64,000 bases of DNA from Nocardia pseudobrasiliensis NBRC 108224 (GTDB taxonomy: Bacteria; Actinomycetota; Actinomycetes; Mycobacteriales; Mycobacteriaceae): contig NZ_BDBS01000039.1 in the NCBI RefSeq assembly GCF_001613105.1, positions 1 through 64,000 of the forward strand, in the 5' to 3' direction. The notes beneath the pieces were generated by a model, which was not told the origin of the DNA, did not search any database, and saw only the letters and a list, made by a program, of their open reading frames with translations. The position numbers and the translations under genes were made by a program. Of the stretch, positions 9,496 to 17,885 are shown piece by piece; positions within the stretch are counted from its first letter, which is position 1; every line of letters starts with the position of its first letter.

Positions 9496-10500
9496 CTACC
9501 GATTCGGGTCCATCAAAGTGACAATGCGTTCCAGATCGGCGGGGTCGCCGAACTCGATGACGATCCTGCCCTTCTTCTTGCCCAGATTGATCGCCACCTT
9601 GGTATCGAAGGAGTCCGCCAGGCGGTCGGCCAGCCGCTTGATGCCCGGGGCTTCGATCGGCTTGCGCTCGACCGGTTTACGGGGCTGCGGCTCATCCTCG
9701 GGATACTTGTTGGCCATGATGACGGCCTCTTCGGTGGCGCGCACCGAAAGACCTTCTGCCACAATCCGTGCCGCGAGCTTCGCCTGGGCGTCGGCACCGG
9801 CTTCCAGACCGAGCAGCGCTCGGGCATGACCGGCGGACAGCACGCCCGCGCTGACCCGACTCTGGACCTCGACCGGAAGTTTCAGCAACCGAATCATATT
9901 GGTGACAACCGGCCGGGATCGCCCGATGCGCGAGGCCAACTCCTCATGAGTGACATCGAACTCCTCGAGCAGCTGCTGATACGCCGACGCCTCTTCGATC
10001 GGATTCAGCTGCACGCGATGGATGTTCTCCAACAGCGCGTCGCGCAGCATGGAGCCGTCCTCGGTCTCGCGCACGATCGCCGGGATGGCGGTCAGGCCCG
10101 CCTCCTGGCTGGCCCGCCACCGACGCTCGCCCATGACGAGCTGATAGCGCGGAGTGGGGGAGGATTCGAGCTGGCGAACCACGACCGGCTGCATGAGTCC
10201 GAATTCGCGGATGGAGTGGACCAGTTCCTCCAGCGGCTCGGGGTCGAAATGCGACCGGGGCTGCTTGGGATTGGGCACGATCTGCTCCGGCGGGATCTCG
10301 CGATAGACCGCACCCGCGTCGGACTCCTCGCCCGGATCGGGGACCCGGTGCAGATAGGCCGACGCCGGATGCGGGCCGATCGGATCGAGTCCGATCACCG
10401 CATTAGCGGCCGCGCTGCCGAGCCCCTGCACCTCGGTCGGCCCGGTCGGAATCAGCGCGGCCAGCCCGCGCCCTAGTCCACCTTTTTTCGCCTGACTCAT
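9496..10500 (-). CDS. parB: chromosome-partitioning protein ParB
   Basis: The 334-residue protein has the N-terminal ParB/CTP-binding domain (about 80-175, including GERRWRASQEAGL), the central helix-turn-helix (ASRIGRSRPVVTNMIRLLKLP) and a C-terminal dimerisation domain ending in GDPADLERIVTLM. It loads on parS, spreads as a CTP-dependent clamp, and works with ParA to segregate origins. The ATG at 10500 was preferred over an upstream GTG because MSQAKKGGLGRGL is the usual actinobacterial N-terminus. It lies 4 bases after the parA stop. The parS cluster lies 1-2 kb upstream of it. Confidence 0.96.
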   Translation of the reverse strand: MSQAKKGGLGRGLAALIPTGPTEVQGLGSAAANAVIGLDPIGPHPASAYLHRVPDPGEESDAGAVYREIPPEQIVPNPKQPRSHFDPEPLEELVHSIREFGLMQPVVVRQLESSPTPRYQLVMGERRWRASQEAGLTAIPAIVRETEDGSMLRDALLENIHRVQLNPIEEASAYQQLLEEFDVTHEELASRIGRSRPVVTNMIRLLKLPVEVQSRVSAGVLSAGHARALLGLEAGADAQAKLAARIVAEGLSVRATEEAVIMANKYPEDEPQPRKPVERKPIEAPGIKRLADRLADSFDTKVAINLGKKKGRIVIEFGDPADLERIVTLMDPNR

Positions 10501-10504
10501 CGGC

Positions 10505-11524
10505 CTACCGACCCCTTTCCTCATTCACACCACTCGCCGCATGCGCCACCGATACCGACCTGGCCGCGATCTCCCGACCCGCATCCAGATAGCTCATCGC
10601 ACCGCGCGAGCCCGGATCGTAGTCGAGCACGGTCATGCCGTAACCCGGCGCCTCGGACACCTTCACACTGCGCGGTATCACCGATCGCAACACCACATCG
10701 CCGAAGTGCCCGCGCACTTCCTCGGCGACCTGATCGGCCAGCTTGGTGCGACCGTCGTACATGGTGAGCACGACGGTCGAGACGTGTAGTTCGGGGTTGA
10801 GATGCGCCTGCACCAGACCGATATTGCGGAGCAGCTGCCCCACACCCTCCAGCGCGTAGTACTCGCACTGGATCGGGATCAGCACCTCCTTGGCGGCCAC
10901 CAAGGCGTTCACGGTGAGCAGGCCGAGCGAGGGCGGGCAGTCGATCATCACGTAGTCGATGTCGAACCCCGCGATATTCGCCTCTTGGATCGCGGCCTTC
11001 AGCCGACCCTCGCGGGCCACCATGGAGACCAATTCGATTTCGGCGCCGGCCAGATCGATGGTCGCTGGAATGCACAGCAGTCGCTCATTGTGCGGACTCT
11101 GCTGGATCGCGTCCTGGACCGGGATCTCGCCGATGAGTAGTTCATAGCTGGAGGGGACCCCGGAGTGGTGTTCCACGCCCAGCGCGGTGCTGGCATTGCC
11201 CTGTGGGTCGAGGTCGATGACGAGCACGGTCATGCCCTGCAGGGCGAGGGCGGCCGCGAGATTCACCGCGGTGGTCGTCTTGCCGACGCCGCCCTTCTGA
11301 TTGGCGATCGTGATGATGCGTTGTTCACGCGGCTTCGGGATGGTCATGGAGCCGGGATGCAGCACCTGGCTGGCGCGCTGGGCTTCCGCGGCGATGGGAG
11401 TCTCGGCGGCGGAGATGTTTCCGAAGGGAGTGCGTCCGAACTCATCCAATTCGACACTGCCGTCCAGCATTCCGGGTACGCGCGACGTTGTTTCCCGTGA
11501 AACATTCCGCGAACCATTAGACAT
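10505..11524 (-). CDS. parA: chromosome-partitioning ATPase ParA
   Basis: The 339-residue protein has an N-terminal extension of ~85 residues before the deviant Walker A motif ANQKGGVGKTTT. The switch motifs DLDPQGNAS and DCPPSLGLLT follow. It is the ATPase partner of ParB. The ATG at 11524 was chosen from the MSNGSRNVSRET start. The frame continues open upstream, but that part crosses the intergenic region. A parS-like site (11490-11505) lies inside its first codons and encodes the NVSRET residues. It forms an operon with parB (4-base gap). Confidence 0.95.
   Translation of the reverse strand: MSNGSRNVSRETTSRVPGMLDGSVELDEFGRTPFGNISAAETPIAAEAQRASQVLHPGSMTIPKPREQRIITIANQKGGVGKTTTAVNLAAALALQGMTVLVIDLDPQGNASTALGVEHHSGVPSSYELLIGEIPVQDAIQQSPHNERLLCIPATIDLAGAEIELVSMVAREGRLKAAIQEANIAGFDIDYVMIDCPPSLGLLTVNALVAAKEVLIPIQCEYYALEGVGQLLRNIGLVQAHLNPELHVSTVVLTMYDGRTKLADQVAEEVRGHFGDVVLRSVIPRSVKVSEAPGYGMTVLDYDPGSRGAMSYLDAGREIAARSVSVAHAASGVNEERGR
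11490..11505. promoter_or_regulatory. parS-like site inside the parA 5' end
   Basis: TGTTTCCCGTGAAACA matches the general bacterial parS TGTTTCACGTGAAACA at 15 of 16 positions. It lies within the first codons of parA. Confidence 0.8.
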
Positions 11525-11755
11525 ACAGGCTCCTAACCCGAGAACTTCAGACACGTGCCCAGGCAGCTTCGGCGCCCCGGGGCTCGAGCAAAGGGGAGCG
11601 CGGTCGCGTCCTGGCGAGCCTGTCGGGCACCGCAGATCTGCGCTCACGCTCGACGACACCTAGCTTGCCAGTACTCGACACGATACGGAAGTTGAACCGC
11701 GGCAATCCTTCTGCGACACGCGCAGAAACGATCGAATCGCCGAATCTTCGATCGA

Positions 11756-11771
11756 TGTTTCACATGAAACA
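11756..11771. promoter_or_regulatory. parS site between parA and rsmG
   Basis: TGTTTCACATGAAACA matches 15 of 16 bases of the parS consensus, with A for G at the centre. Confidence 0.85.
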
Positions 11772-11848
11772 AGGAACGGCGACCCCGATCCCCAACCGTC
11801 ACATGACGACACGGAACCCATGGGGGAGTGGGGGCGAACGACGGTCCT

Positions 11849-11864
11849 TGTTTCATGTGAAACA
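11849..11864. promoter_or_regulatory. parS site between parA and rsmG
   Basis: TGTTTCATGTGAAACA matches 15 of 16 bases of the parS consensus. It is the reverse complement of the 11756 and 11896 sites. Confidence 0.85.
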
Positions 11865-11895
11865 TGCCGGAGCCGAGCCGGTCGGACTCCCGCGA

Positions 11896-11911
11896 TGTTT
11901 CACATGAAACA
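11896..11911. promoter_or_regulatory. parS site just downstream of rsmG
   Basis: TGTTTCACATGAAACA is identical to the site at 11756 and lies 18 bases beyond the rsmG stop. Confidence 0.85.
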
Positions 11912-11928
11912 CCCGACACCGCAGCGGA

Positions 11929-12651
11929 CTACTGCTCAGCCTTCCGGGCGCGACGAACCGCCTTGCGGCTCGGGCGCTCCGAGCGCGGCAGCCGCTCGAC
12001 GCTGAGCACGACCGTCGGCGGCGTGACGATTCCGACGCCGCATGCGACAACCTCCGCATTGCCGCCGCCCGCCCGCGTGAGATCGGCTCGGTCGCGCTCC
12101 AATTCCTCGGCGGCACTGGAACCCTTGAGGGCCAGCATCCGTCCGTGGTCGTGGACGAGCGGCAGCGACCATTTGGCCAGCTTCCCGAGCGGAGCGACCG
12201 CCCGGGACGTCACCACATCCGCGCCGCCCGCTTCCTTGCGAACATCCGGCTGTTCCGCCCGACCGCGGACCACCGTCACCTCGAGCCCGGCCGCCTCGAT
12301 GAATTCGGCCAGGAAGATCGTCCGGCGCAGCAGCGGCTCGACGAGGGTGATCCGGAGATCGGGCCGGGCAATCGCGAGCGGGATGCCGGGCAGTCCCGCG
12401 CCGCTGCCGATATCCACCACGGCCGCCCCGGACGGAATCAGCTCACCGATTACCGCGCAGTTGAGGATGTGACGCTCCCACAGCCGGGGCACCTCGCGCG
12501 GACCGATCAAACCTCGCTCGACCCCGATCGTCGCCAGTACGGCGTGATAACGCTCCGCCAGCGCGAGCCGCACACCGAAAACCTGAGCCGCGATGGGCGG
12601 CGGCTCTACCGCGGCGACCGCCTCGGACGTGCCTCGTTCCACGTGAAACAT
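11929..12651 (-). CDS. rsmG: 16S rRNA (guanine-N7) methyltransferase RsmG (GidB)
   Basis: The 240-residue SAM-dependent methyltransferase modifies G527 of 16S rRNA. The SAM-binding motif is VVDIGSGAGLPGIPLA, preceded by the family signature LWERHILNCAVIGELIP. A later segment, ADVVTSRAVAPLGKL, is also typical. The start ATG at 12651 (MFHVERGTSE) was taken, and a longer frame upstream lacks family similarity. A parS-like sequence overlaps the start codon. It lies between the khpB-like gene and parA in the standard actinobacterial order. Confidence 0.95.
   Translation of the reverse strand: MFHVERGTSEAVAAVEPPPIAAQVFGVRLALAERYHAVLATIGVERGLIGPREVPRLWERHILNCAVIGELIPSGAAVVDIGSGAGLPGIPLAIARPDLRITLVEPLLRRTIFLAEFIEAAGLEVTVVRGRAEQPDVRKEAGGADVVTSRAVAPLGKLAKWSLPLVHDHGRMLALKGSSAAEELERDRADLTRAGGGNAEVVACGVGIVTPPTVVLSVERLPRSERPSRKAVRRARKAEQ
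12635..12650. promoter_or_regulatory. parS-like site at the rsmG start codon
   Basis: CGTTCCACGTGAAACA matches parS at 14 of 16 positions, with an intact CACGTGAAACA half. It overlaps the first codons of rsmG. Confidence 0.6.
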
Positions 12652-12738
12652 CCTTCCGAATTCGAAGAGGATCCCGGACAAGCGTAGGCCCCCGGCTCGC
12701 AGAAACCGGGGGCCTCGCAACAACTTCGGACATGGCCG

Positions 12739-13293
12739 TCAGGCCGGCAGCACGACCACGTGCCGGTTCGGCTCCACGCCCTCGCTCTCGCTCATGACGC
12801 CGTCGACGGCGGCGACCGCGTCGTGAACGATCTTGCGCTCGAACGGGGTCATCGGCGACAGCGATTCCGGCTTACCCGAATCCAGCACCCGCCGCGCGGT
12901 CTCGGTGCCGAGCGAGCTCAGCTCCGAACGCCGCTTGGCCCGCCAGCCCGCGACATCCAACATGAGCCGACTGCGCACGCCGGTCGCCTGCTGTACGGCC
13001 AGCCGGGTCAACTCCTGCAGCGCGTCCAGCACCTCACCGCGCCGGCCCACGAGCTTGGACAGATCGCGGCCGCCGTCGATGCTCACCACCGCACGGTCAC
13101 CCTCGACGTCGAGGTCGATATCGCCGTCGAAGTCGAGAACATCGAGAAGCTGCTCGAGGTAGTCACCGGCGATCTCGCCCTCCTCGATGAGCGCTTCCTC
13201 GGTGTCGCTCGCATCCTCGTCCACGGCGTCCGGCTCGGTATCCGTGATCGTGGTCGACACTGTGGCGTCTCCTCCGTCGGTCTCAACAGTCAT
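12739..13293 (-). CDS. khpB: KhpB/Jag-type single-stranded RNA-binding protein (R3H and KH domains)
   Basis: The 184-residue protein has an acidic N-terminus (~residues 1-50), a KH-like domain (EQLLDVLDFDGDIDLDV, then ISIDGG and the GRRGEVLDALQELTRLA segment), and a C-terminal R3H domain (ERKIVHDAVAA, then NRHVVVLPA). It corresponds to Rv3920c and is thought to be a global RNA-binding protein, partner of KhpA. It lies 31 bases downstream of yidC. The ATG at 13293 has GAGGAAA upstream at good spacing. A second ATG lies at 13314. Confidence 0.88.
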   Translation of the reverse strand: MTVETDGGDATVSTTITDTEPDAVDEDASDTEEALIEEGEIAGDYLEQLLDVLDFDGDIDLDVEGDRAVVSIDGGRDLSKLVGRRGEVLDALQELTRLAVQQATGVRSRLMLDVAGWRAKRRSELSSLGTETARRVLDSGKPESLSPMTPFERKIVHDAVAAVDGVMSESEGVEPNRHVVVLPA

Positions 13294-13324
13294 TGTCGTT
13301 TCCTCAATCTGCATCGTCGGTCGT

Positions 13325-14422
13325 CTAACGACGTCGCTTCTGATTGGCGCGGCCTCGATTACCGGATCGCTTGCGGTTGCCCTGTCCACCCGACCTGTTC
13401 GCCGACGCCGCCTTGTTCGCGGGCTTCGCGGTGCCGTTCGACGACGGCTCGCTCACCTCGGCATCGACCACCGGAGCATCGACCGGCTTCTTCTTCGGAT
13501 CGACCGGCTTGGCGCCGGGCTTGGGAGCATTGGCAGCGCGCCGCTGGAGCGCCTCCTGCTTCTTCTCCTCTTCTTCCTTCTCGATGCGACCGAACACCAG
13601 ATGCTGCTGCGCGTAGGTCCAGATGTTGTTCGACACCCAGTAGAGGAGGATGGCGATCGGCAGGAACGGACCACCGACGACGACGCCGAGCGGGAACACC
13701 CACAGCGCCAACTTGTTCATAATCGCGGCCTGCGGATTGGCGGCCGCCTCCGGCGACTGCCGGGCGACCGAGGCGCGGGCGTTGAAGTGGGTCGCCAGAC
13801 CCGCGATCAACATCAATGGAATGGCGACCGCGGCCATACTCGCGACATGCGGGATGCCGCCGTAATCGGCAAAGGCCTCCAACTGCGATTTGGGCGTGGT
13901 GATCGCCGCGGAGATCGGCGCTCCGAAGATACGAGCCCGCAGGAACGACTGCACATCGTCGGCATTGAAGACGTAGTTCGGCGTATTCGCGTTCTGGTAG
14001 GCGGACATGCCGCCGCTACTGCCGAAGCCGCCGATACCGGACATGCCGCCGACGCGGTTGAACGATCGCAGTACGTGATACAGACCGATGAACACCGGCA
14101 CCTGCGCCAGCACGGGCAGACAGCCCATGAGCGGATTGAAGCCGTGTTCCTTCTGCAGCTTCTGCATCTCGACCGCCATCTTCTGACGATCGTTCTTGTA
14201 CTTGCGCTGCAATTCCTTGATCTGCGGCTGCAACTCCTGCATCTGCCGGGTGGTCCGCACCTGCTTCACGAACGGCCAATACAGCACCAACCGCAGCGTG
14301 AAGACAAGGAACACCACGGCCAGCGCCCAGGCAAGACCGTTGTCCTTGCCGAGCGCGAACCCGAATACCCGGTGCCAGAACCAAAGGATCCAGGAAACCG
14401 GATAGTAGATGAAATCGAGCAC
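13325..14422 (-). CDS. yidC: membrane protein insertase YidC/Oxa1
   Basis: The 365-residue protein starts MLDFIYYPVSWILWFWHRVFG and has the conserved insertase membrane segments (LAVVFLVFTLRLVLYWPF, MGCLPVLAQVPVFIGLYHVLRSF, ALWVFPLGVVVGGPFLPIA, ILLYWVSNNIWTYAQQHL). It ends in a long basic tail (KRSGNRGRANQKRRR) that probably contacts the ribosome. It inserts membrane proteins with or without SecYEG. yidD lies 4 bases upstream and the KH/R3H gene is downstream, so it belongs to the rpmH-rnpA-yidD-yidC cluster. Confidence 0.95.
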   Translation of the reverse strand: MLDFIYYPVSWILWFWHRVFGFALGKDNGLAWALAVVFLVFTLRLVLYWPFVKQVRTTRQMQELQPQIKELQRKYKNDRQKMAVEMQKLQKEHGFNPLMGCLPVLAQVPVFIGLYHVLRSFNRVGGMSGIGGFGSSGGMSAYQNANTPNYVFNADDVQSFLRARIFGAPISAAITTPKSQLEAFADYGGIPHVASMAAVAIPLMLIAGLATHFNARASVARQSPEAAANPQAAIMNKLALWVFPLGVVVGGPFLPIAILLYWVSNNIWTYAQQHLVFGRIEKEEEEKKQEALQRRAANAPKPGAKPVDPKKKPVDAPVVDAEVSEPSSNGTAKPANKAASANRSGGQGNRKRSGNRGRANQKRRR

Positions 14423-14426
14423 GGCT

Positions 14427-14780
14427 CTATGTACTCCCGTCCGTCGTATCGCCGGTCACCGCGTGCGGCAACCCCTTGAAAGGCTTGTGTTCGGCCGCGC
14501 TGACGCCGCCGGCCCCGTCGTCCCGGCCTACCCGTTGTTTCCGCGGGGGGACGGGGTCCCACCCACCAGGGTGCCAGGGAGCACATTTGGCCAGACGCAC
14601 GACCGTCAGTCCGAGGCCGACGAACAGGCCGCGGGTACGCAACGCGGTCACCGCGTACTCGCTGCAGGTGGGGGTGAACCGGCACACCGGCATGCGAGTG
14701 GGGGAGACATAGGTCCGGTACAGCTCGATGAAAAAGATCAGCGCGTTGGCCGGCAGCCGGATCAGCGTGCGCAGGCTCAT
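14427..14780 (-). CDS. yidD: membrane protein insertion efficiency factor YidD
   Basis: The 117-residue protein carries the YidD core FFIELYRTYVSPTRMPVCRF with TPTCSEYAVTALRTRGL, including the CRFxPTCS signature, and the later CAPWHPGGWDPVP segment. The C-terminal ~40 residues are an unconserved extension. Its start overlaps the rnpA stop by 4 bases (ATGA), showing translational coupling. It assists YidC-dependent insertion. Confidence 0.93.
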   Translation of the reverse strand: MSLRTLIRLPANALIFFIELYRTYVSPTRMPVCRFTPTCSEYAVTALRTRGLFVGLGLTVVRLAKCAPWHPGGWDPVPPRKQRVGRDDGAGGVSAAEHKPFKGLPHAVTGDTTDGST

Positions 14781-15157
14781 GGCGGGCCGCCCGCATCGAG
14801 CTTGCGCAACGCGCCGCGCAGCTGCCGTTCCAATTCGGCGGAATCGGCATGCGCCGCACCCGGCAGCGCGCGAATCACGACATCCGCGTCCGGCGGCAGT
14901 TCGCCGACGAGCGGACCGCAGATATGACGCAGGCGGCGGGCCACGCGATGACGAATCACCGCGGAACCCACCGCCTTGCTGACGATCAATCCGAAGCGCG
15001 GCCCACCGACTCGAACGGCCGGTACCGCGACATCCTCGTCCGCCTCGTTCGGCAGCAGCACATGCACGACGAGATCACGTCTCCCGATTCGCCGGCCACG
15101 CCGCACCGTCCGGGAGAAATCGGCACGATGATGCAGCCGATACGACTCAGGCAACAC
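14777..15157 (-). CDS. rnpA: ribonuclease P protein component
   Basis: The 126-residue basic protein starts MLPESYRLHHRADFSRTVRRG, with the RNase P signature GLIVSKAVGSAVIRHRVARR (RNxxKR-type helix region). It supports 5' processing of tRNA precursors with the RNA subunit. The start is a GTG at 15157. It lies 82 bases after rpmH, as in nearly all bacteria, and overlaps yidD by 4 bases. Confidence 0.95.
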   Translation of the reverse strand: MLPESYRLHHRADFSRTVRRGRRIGRRDLVVHVLLPNEADEDVAVPAVRVGGPRFGLIVSKAVGSAVIRHRVARRLRHICGPLVGELPPDADVVIRALPGAAHADSAELERQLRGALRKLDAGGPP

Positions 15158-15239
15158 CCGAGTGTCCGAGCGCGTATCGAGCTTGGGGTAGTGGACCGAA
15201 CGGCGAATCAGGCATGACGCCGAACCCGGTGCCGGAGAA

Positions 15240-15383
15240 TCAGGCCGTGAGCTCGGCGCGGCCCTTACGACGGCGCGCCGAGACGATGGCGCGGCCCGCG
15301 CGGGTCCGCATCCGGAGACGGAAGCCGTGGACCCGCGCCCGACGACGGTTGTTCGGCTGGAACGTCCGCTTGCCCTTGGCCAC
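15240..15383 (-). CDS. rpmH: 50S ribosomal protein L34
   Basis: The 47-residue, strongly basic protein has the L34 hallmarks KRTFQPNNRRRARVHGFRLR and ends RRRKGRAELTA. The GTG at 15383 is preceded by GAGGAG about 9 bases upstream. A longer open frame upstream is not part of L34. Confidence 0.97.
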   Translation of the reverse strand: MAKGKRTFQPNNRRRARVHGFRLRMRTRAGRAIVSARRRKGRAELTA

Positions 15384-15847
15384 GGTCAACACTCCTCGAG
15401 TTGGTGAGCGCCCGACGGCGCTCGAAGCTTGTCGATGAAACTGGTATGCGCGCGACGAGAGACTCATCGGCGCAACGCCCATCGCGGCACAGGCAGCAGG
15501 CAGCCGCCACCGCATCAATGGGTGACTGTACGAGGGTACTGATCGCCCCGACCATGGTCAAACTCGGGGTACCCGTGAACCGGGCTTACCAGCGCGACAC
15601 GCCAGGCGACCGGGAGCTTAGCCAGGCGATTGCTGAAGAAGCGCAGGTCCGGGCCATGAGGGACGGGTCCCGACCGGGGGACTCACATCCTTGTGGTTCT
15701 CCACATCTGTGGATAATTGTGTGGAAAGACCCCTGGAGTGGCATATTCGTATGGCTGGCGGCCCCGCCGAACACCCGCGCTGAAGGGGGATGCGGGCGAT
15801 TCCCGACCGTCTGCTCCTATCGACCTATTCCGGGGAGGAAAACGTAC
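15384..15847. promoter_or_regulatory. rpmH-dnaA divergent intergenic region with DnaA-box cluster
   Basis: These 464 bases carry the divergent promoters of rpmH and dnaA. A perfect E. coli-type DnaA box lies at 15708-15716 (TGTGGATAA, complement TTATCCACA). It sits between an inverted TCCACA core at 15700-15705 and TGTGGAAA at 15720-15727. A TTGTGG core precedes them at 15691. The cluster lies about 120 bases before the dnaA start and would suit autoregulation by DnaA. No protein-coding gene is apparent. Confidence 0.65.
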
Positions 15848-17602
15848 GTGGACGACGAGCAGAACGTGTTGCCCGAGGTCTGGCCCGAGGTGGTAGCAGA
15901 GCTTACAACCGGCTCGGCCGATGGCGCCATTCCGCCGGTCACCAATGCTCAAAAAGCCTGGTTGGGCCTGGTCAAGCCGCTGACCGTGGCCCAGGGCTTC
16001 GCCTTGCTCTCGGTACCTTCCTCCCTCGCGCAGGAGGCGATCGAACGCGATCTGCGCGAGCCGATCCTGCGCTCGCTGGCCCGTCGGCTGGGCCCTCAGG
16101 TCGAGGGACTCGGGGTACGAATCGCGGCGCCGACCGCCCCGCCGACCGATCGTCCGGCCGGTCCGCCGCGGCATGCCCGGCTCACTTCGCGCCCGGATCG
16201 GGTGCGTGAGACGCCGCGCGAACCGGTCGCTCATCCGACCGCGGCGGAGTATCCGGGACCCTCCGACTACGCCGCACCGCGCTATCTGTCCCCAGCCGAC
16301 TATCCGGCTCGGGCCGACTATCCCCAGGGTGAGTTCTCCGCCACACCGATGGCCGGAGAATTGCCGGAGCCGGTCCGAGTGGAACCGCCCACAGCACCGG
16401 TGCGCGAGATGGACCTGCAGGAGTCGCTGTTCACCACCGAGAGCGAGGCGCCCGCGCGACGCCCGGGCGGCGAGGAGCCCGCCGAGGACGAACCGGTCGT
16501 CAGCGTCCGCAACTCCTGGCCGACCTACTTCACCAAATCGCCCGAGCCGACGGCGACCGCGCCCGCGACGTCCTCGGCCAGCCTGAATTCCAAATACACC
16601 TTCGAGACCTTCGTCATCGGCGCCTCCAACCGGTTCGCGCACGCGGCCGCGGTGGCGATCGCCGAGGCCCCGGCCCGCGCCTACAACCCGCTGTTCGTCT
16701 GGGGCGCTTCGGGTCTGGGCAAAACGCATCTGCTGCACGCGGCCGGGCACTACGCCCAGCGGCTGTTCCCGGGCATGCGGGTGAAGTACGTATCGACCGA
16801 GGAATTCACCAACGACTTCATCAACAGCCTGCGCGACGACCGCAAGGTGGCCTTCAAACGCCGCTACCGCGAGACCGACATCCTGCTGGTCGACGACATC
16901 CAGTTCATCGAGGGTAAGGAAGGCATCCAGGAGGAGTTCTTCCACACCTTCAACACCCTGCACAACGCGAACAAACAGATCGTGGTCTCCTCGGACCGTC
17001 CGCCCAAGCAGCTGGCCACCCTCGAGGAGCGGTTGCGCACCCGGTTCGAATGGGGGCTGATCACCGATGTGCAGCCGCCGGAGCTCGAGACCCGGATCGC
17101 GATCCTGCGCAAGAAGGCCCGCATGGATCGGCTCGACGTACCGCACGACGTGCTGGAGCTGATCGCGAGCCGGGTCGAGCGCAATATCCGCGAACTGGAG
17201 GGTGCGCTCATCCGCGTCACCGCCTTCGCCTCGCTCAACGGCCAGCCGCTGGATCTGTCGCTCGCCGAGGTGGTGCTGCGCGATCTGATGCCCGACACCA
17301 GCACGATCGAGATCACGGCGTCGACGATCATGGCCGTGACCGTGGAGTACTTCAACACCACGCTCGAGGAGCTGACCGGCCCGGGTAAGGCCCGGCCGCT
17401 GGCGCAGGCGCGTCAGATCGCGATGTATCTGTGCCGGGAGCTCACCGATCTATCGCTGCCGAAGATCGGCCAGGCCTTCGGCCGCGACCACACCACGGTG
17501 ATGTACGCCGAGAAGAAGATCCGCAAGGAGATGACCGAGCGGCGACGCGTGTACGACCAGGTTCAAGAACTCACAGCCCGAATCAAACAGCGCTCCCGCT
17601 GA
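15848..17602 (+). CDS. dnaA: chromosomal replication initiator protein DnaA
   Basis: The 584-residue protein has domain I at residues 1-90, a long Pro/Ala-rich linker to about 245, and the AAA+ ATPase. The ATPase has Walker A GASGLGKTH near 287, Walker B ILLVDDIQFIEGK and the sensor region LEERLRTRFEWGL. The C-terminal DNA-binding domain has the DnaA signature FGRDHTTVMYAEKKI. It opens oriC by binding DnaA boxes. The GTG at 15848 follows GGGGAGGAAAACGTAC. Upstream frame extension is open but crosses the promoter region. The oriC segment lies immediately downstream. Confidence 0.97.
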   Translation: MDDEQNVLPEVWPEVVAELTTGSADGAIPPVTNAQKAWLGLVKPLTVAQGFALLSVPSSLAQEAIERDLREPILRSLARRLGPQVEGLGVRIAAPTAPPTDRPAGPPRHARLTSRPDRVRETPREPVAHPTAAEYPGPSDYAAPRYLSPADYPARADYPQGEFSATPMAGELPEPVRVEPPTAPVREMDLQESLFTTESEAPARRPGGEEPAEDEPVVSVRNSWPTYFTKSPEPTATAPATSSASLNSKYTFETFVIGASNRFAHAAAVAIAEAPARAYNPLFVWGASGLGKTHLLHAAGHYAQRLFPGMRVKYVSTEEFTNDFINSLRDDRKVAFKRRYRETDILLVDDIQFIEGKEGIQEEFFHTFNTLHNANKQIVVSSDRPPKQLATLEERLRTRFEWGLITDVQPPELETRIAILRKKARMDRLDVPHDVLELIASRVERNIRELEGALIRVTAFASLNGQPLDLSLAEVVLRDLMPDTSTIEITASTIMAVTVEYFNTTLEELTGPGKARPLAQARQIAMYLCRELTDLSLPKIGQAFGRDHTTVMYAEKKIRKEMTERRRVYDQVQELTARIKQRSR

Positions 17603-17613
17603 CCACGCTGCAC

Positions 17614-17653
17614 AGGCCGGTCCACCCCAATGACCTGGGGGGACCGGCCTTTT
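17614..17653 (+). terminator. intrinsic terminator of dnaA
   Basis: A 10-base-pair stem AGGCCGGTCC (17614-17623) pairs with 17641-17650. It is extended inwards by CCCC/GGGG and followed by TTTT. It lies 12 bases after the dnaA stop and separates dnaA transcription from oriC. Confidence 0.85.
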
Positions 17654-17658
17654 CGTGT

Positions 17659-17699
17659 TGTGGAGTCCTCGAGGAATACATGTGGAGTCCTCGAGGAAT
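17659..17699 (+). repeat. tandem composite repeat TGTGGAGTCCTCGAGGAAT, two copies
   Basis: Two identical 19-base units at 17659-17677 and 17681-17699 start exactly 22 bases apart, about two helical turns. Each joins a DnaA-box core (TGTGGA) to a TCCTCGAGGA palindrome, with the CTCGAG three bases after the core. Confidence 0.9.
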
Positions 17700-17834
17700 C
17701 CCGCCGTTCTCCACCGGTTTACCCACAGTTGGGGGGGCAGGCCCGTTGACGGTCTTGCCAACACCCGGTAGTACACAGTTCACACAGGACGGTTCATCCA
17801 CGGCCGGTGAGCTGCCCGAATGCCTGTGGAGGGT

Positions 17835-17885
17835 TGTGGATTCCTCGAGGAGTCCTTGTCAGGTCCTCGAGGAATCCTCGAGTTG
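17835..17885 (+). repeat. further composite and CTCGAG repeats within oriC
   Basis: TGTGGATTCCTCGAGGAGT at 17835-17853 is a third copy of the composite unit with three substitutions. GTCCTCGAGGAAT at 17863-17875 is the palindrome without the TGTGGA core. TCCTCGAGTTG at 17875-17885 is the same element in the other orientation, followed by TCCCC in place of TCCACA. Confidence 0.8.

Noticed and set aside
15683..17146. 487-codon minus-strand frame opposite dnaA
   Set aside because: Shadow of dnaA, with no domain and no ribosome-binding site.
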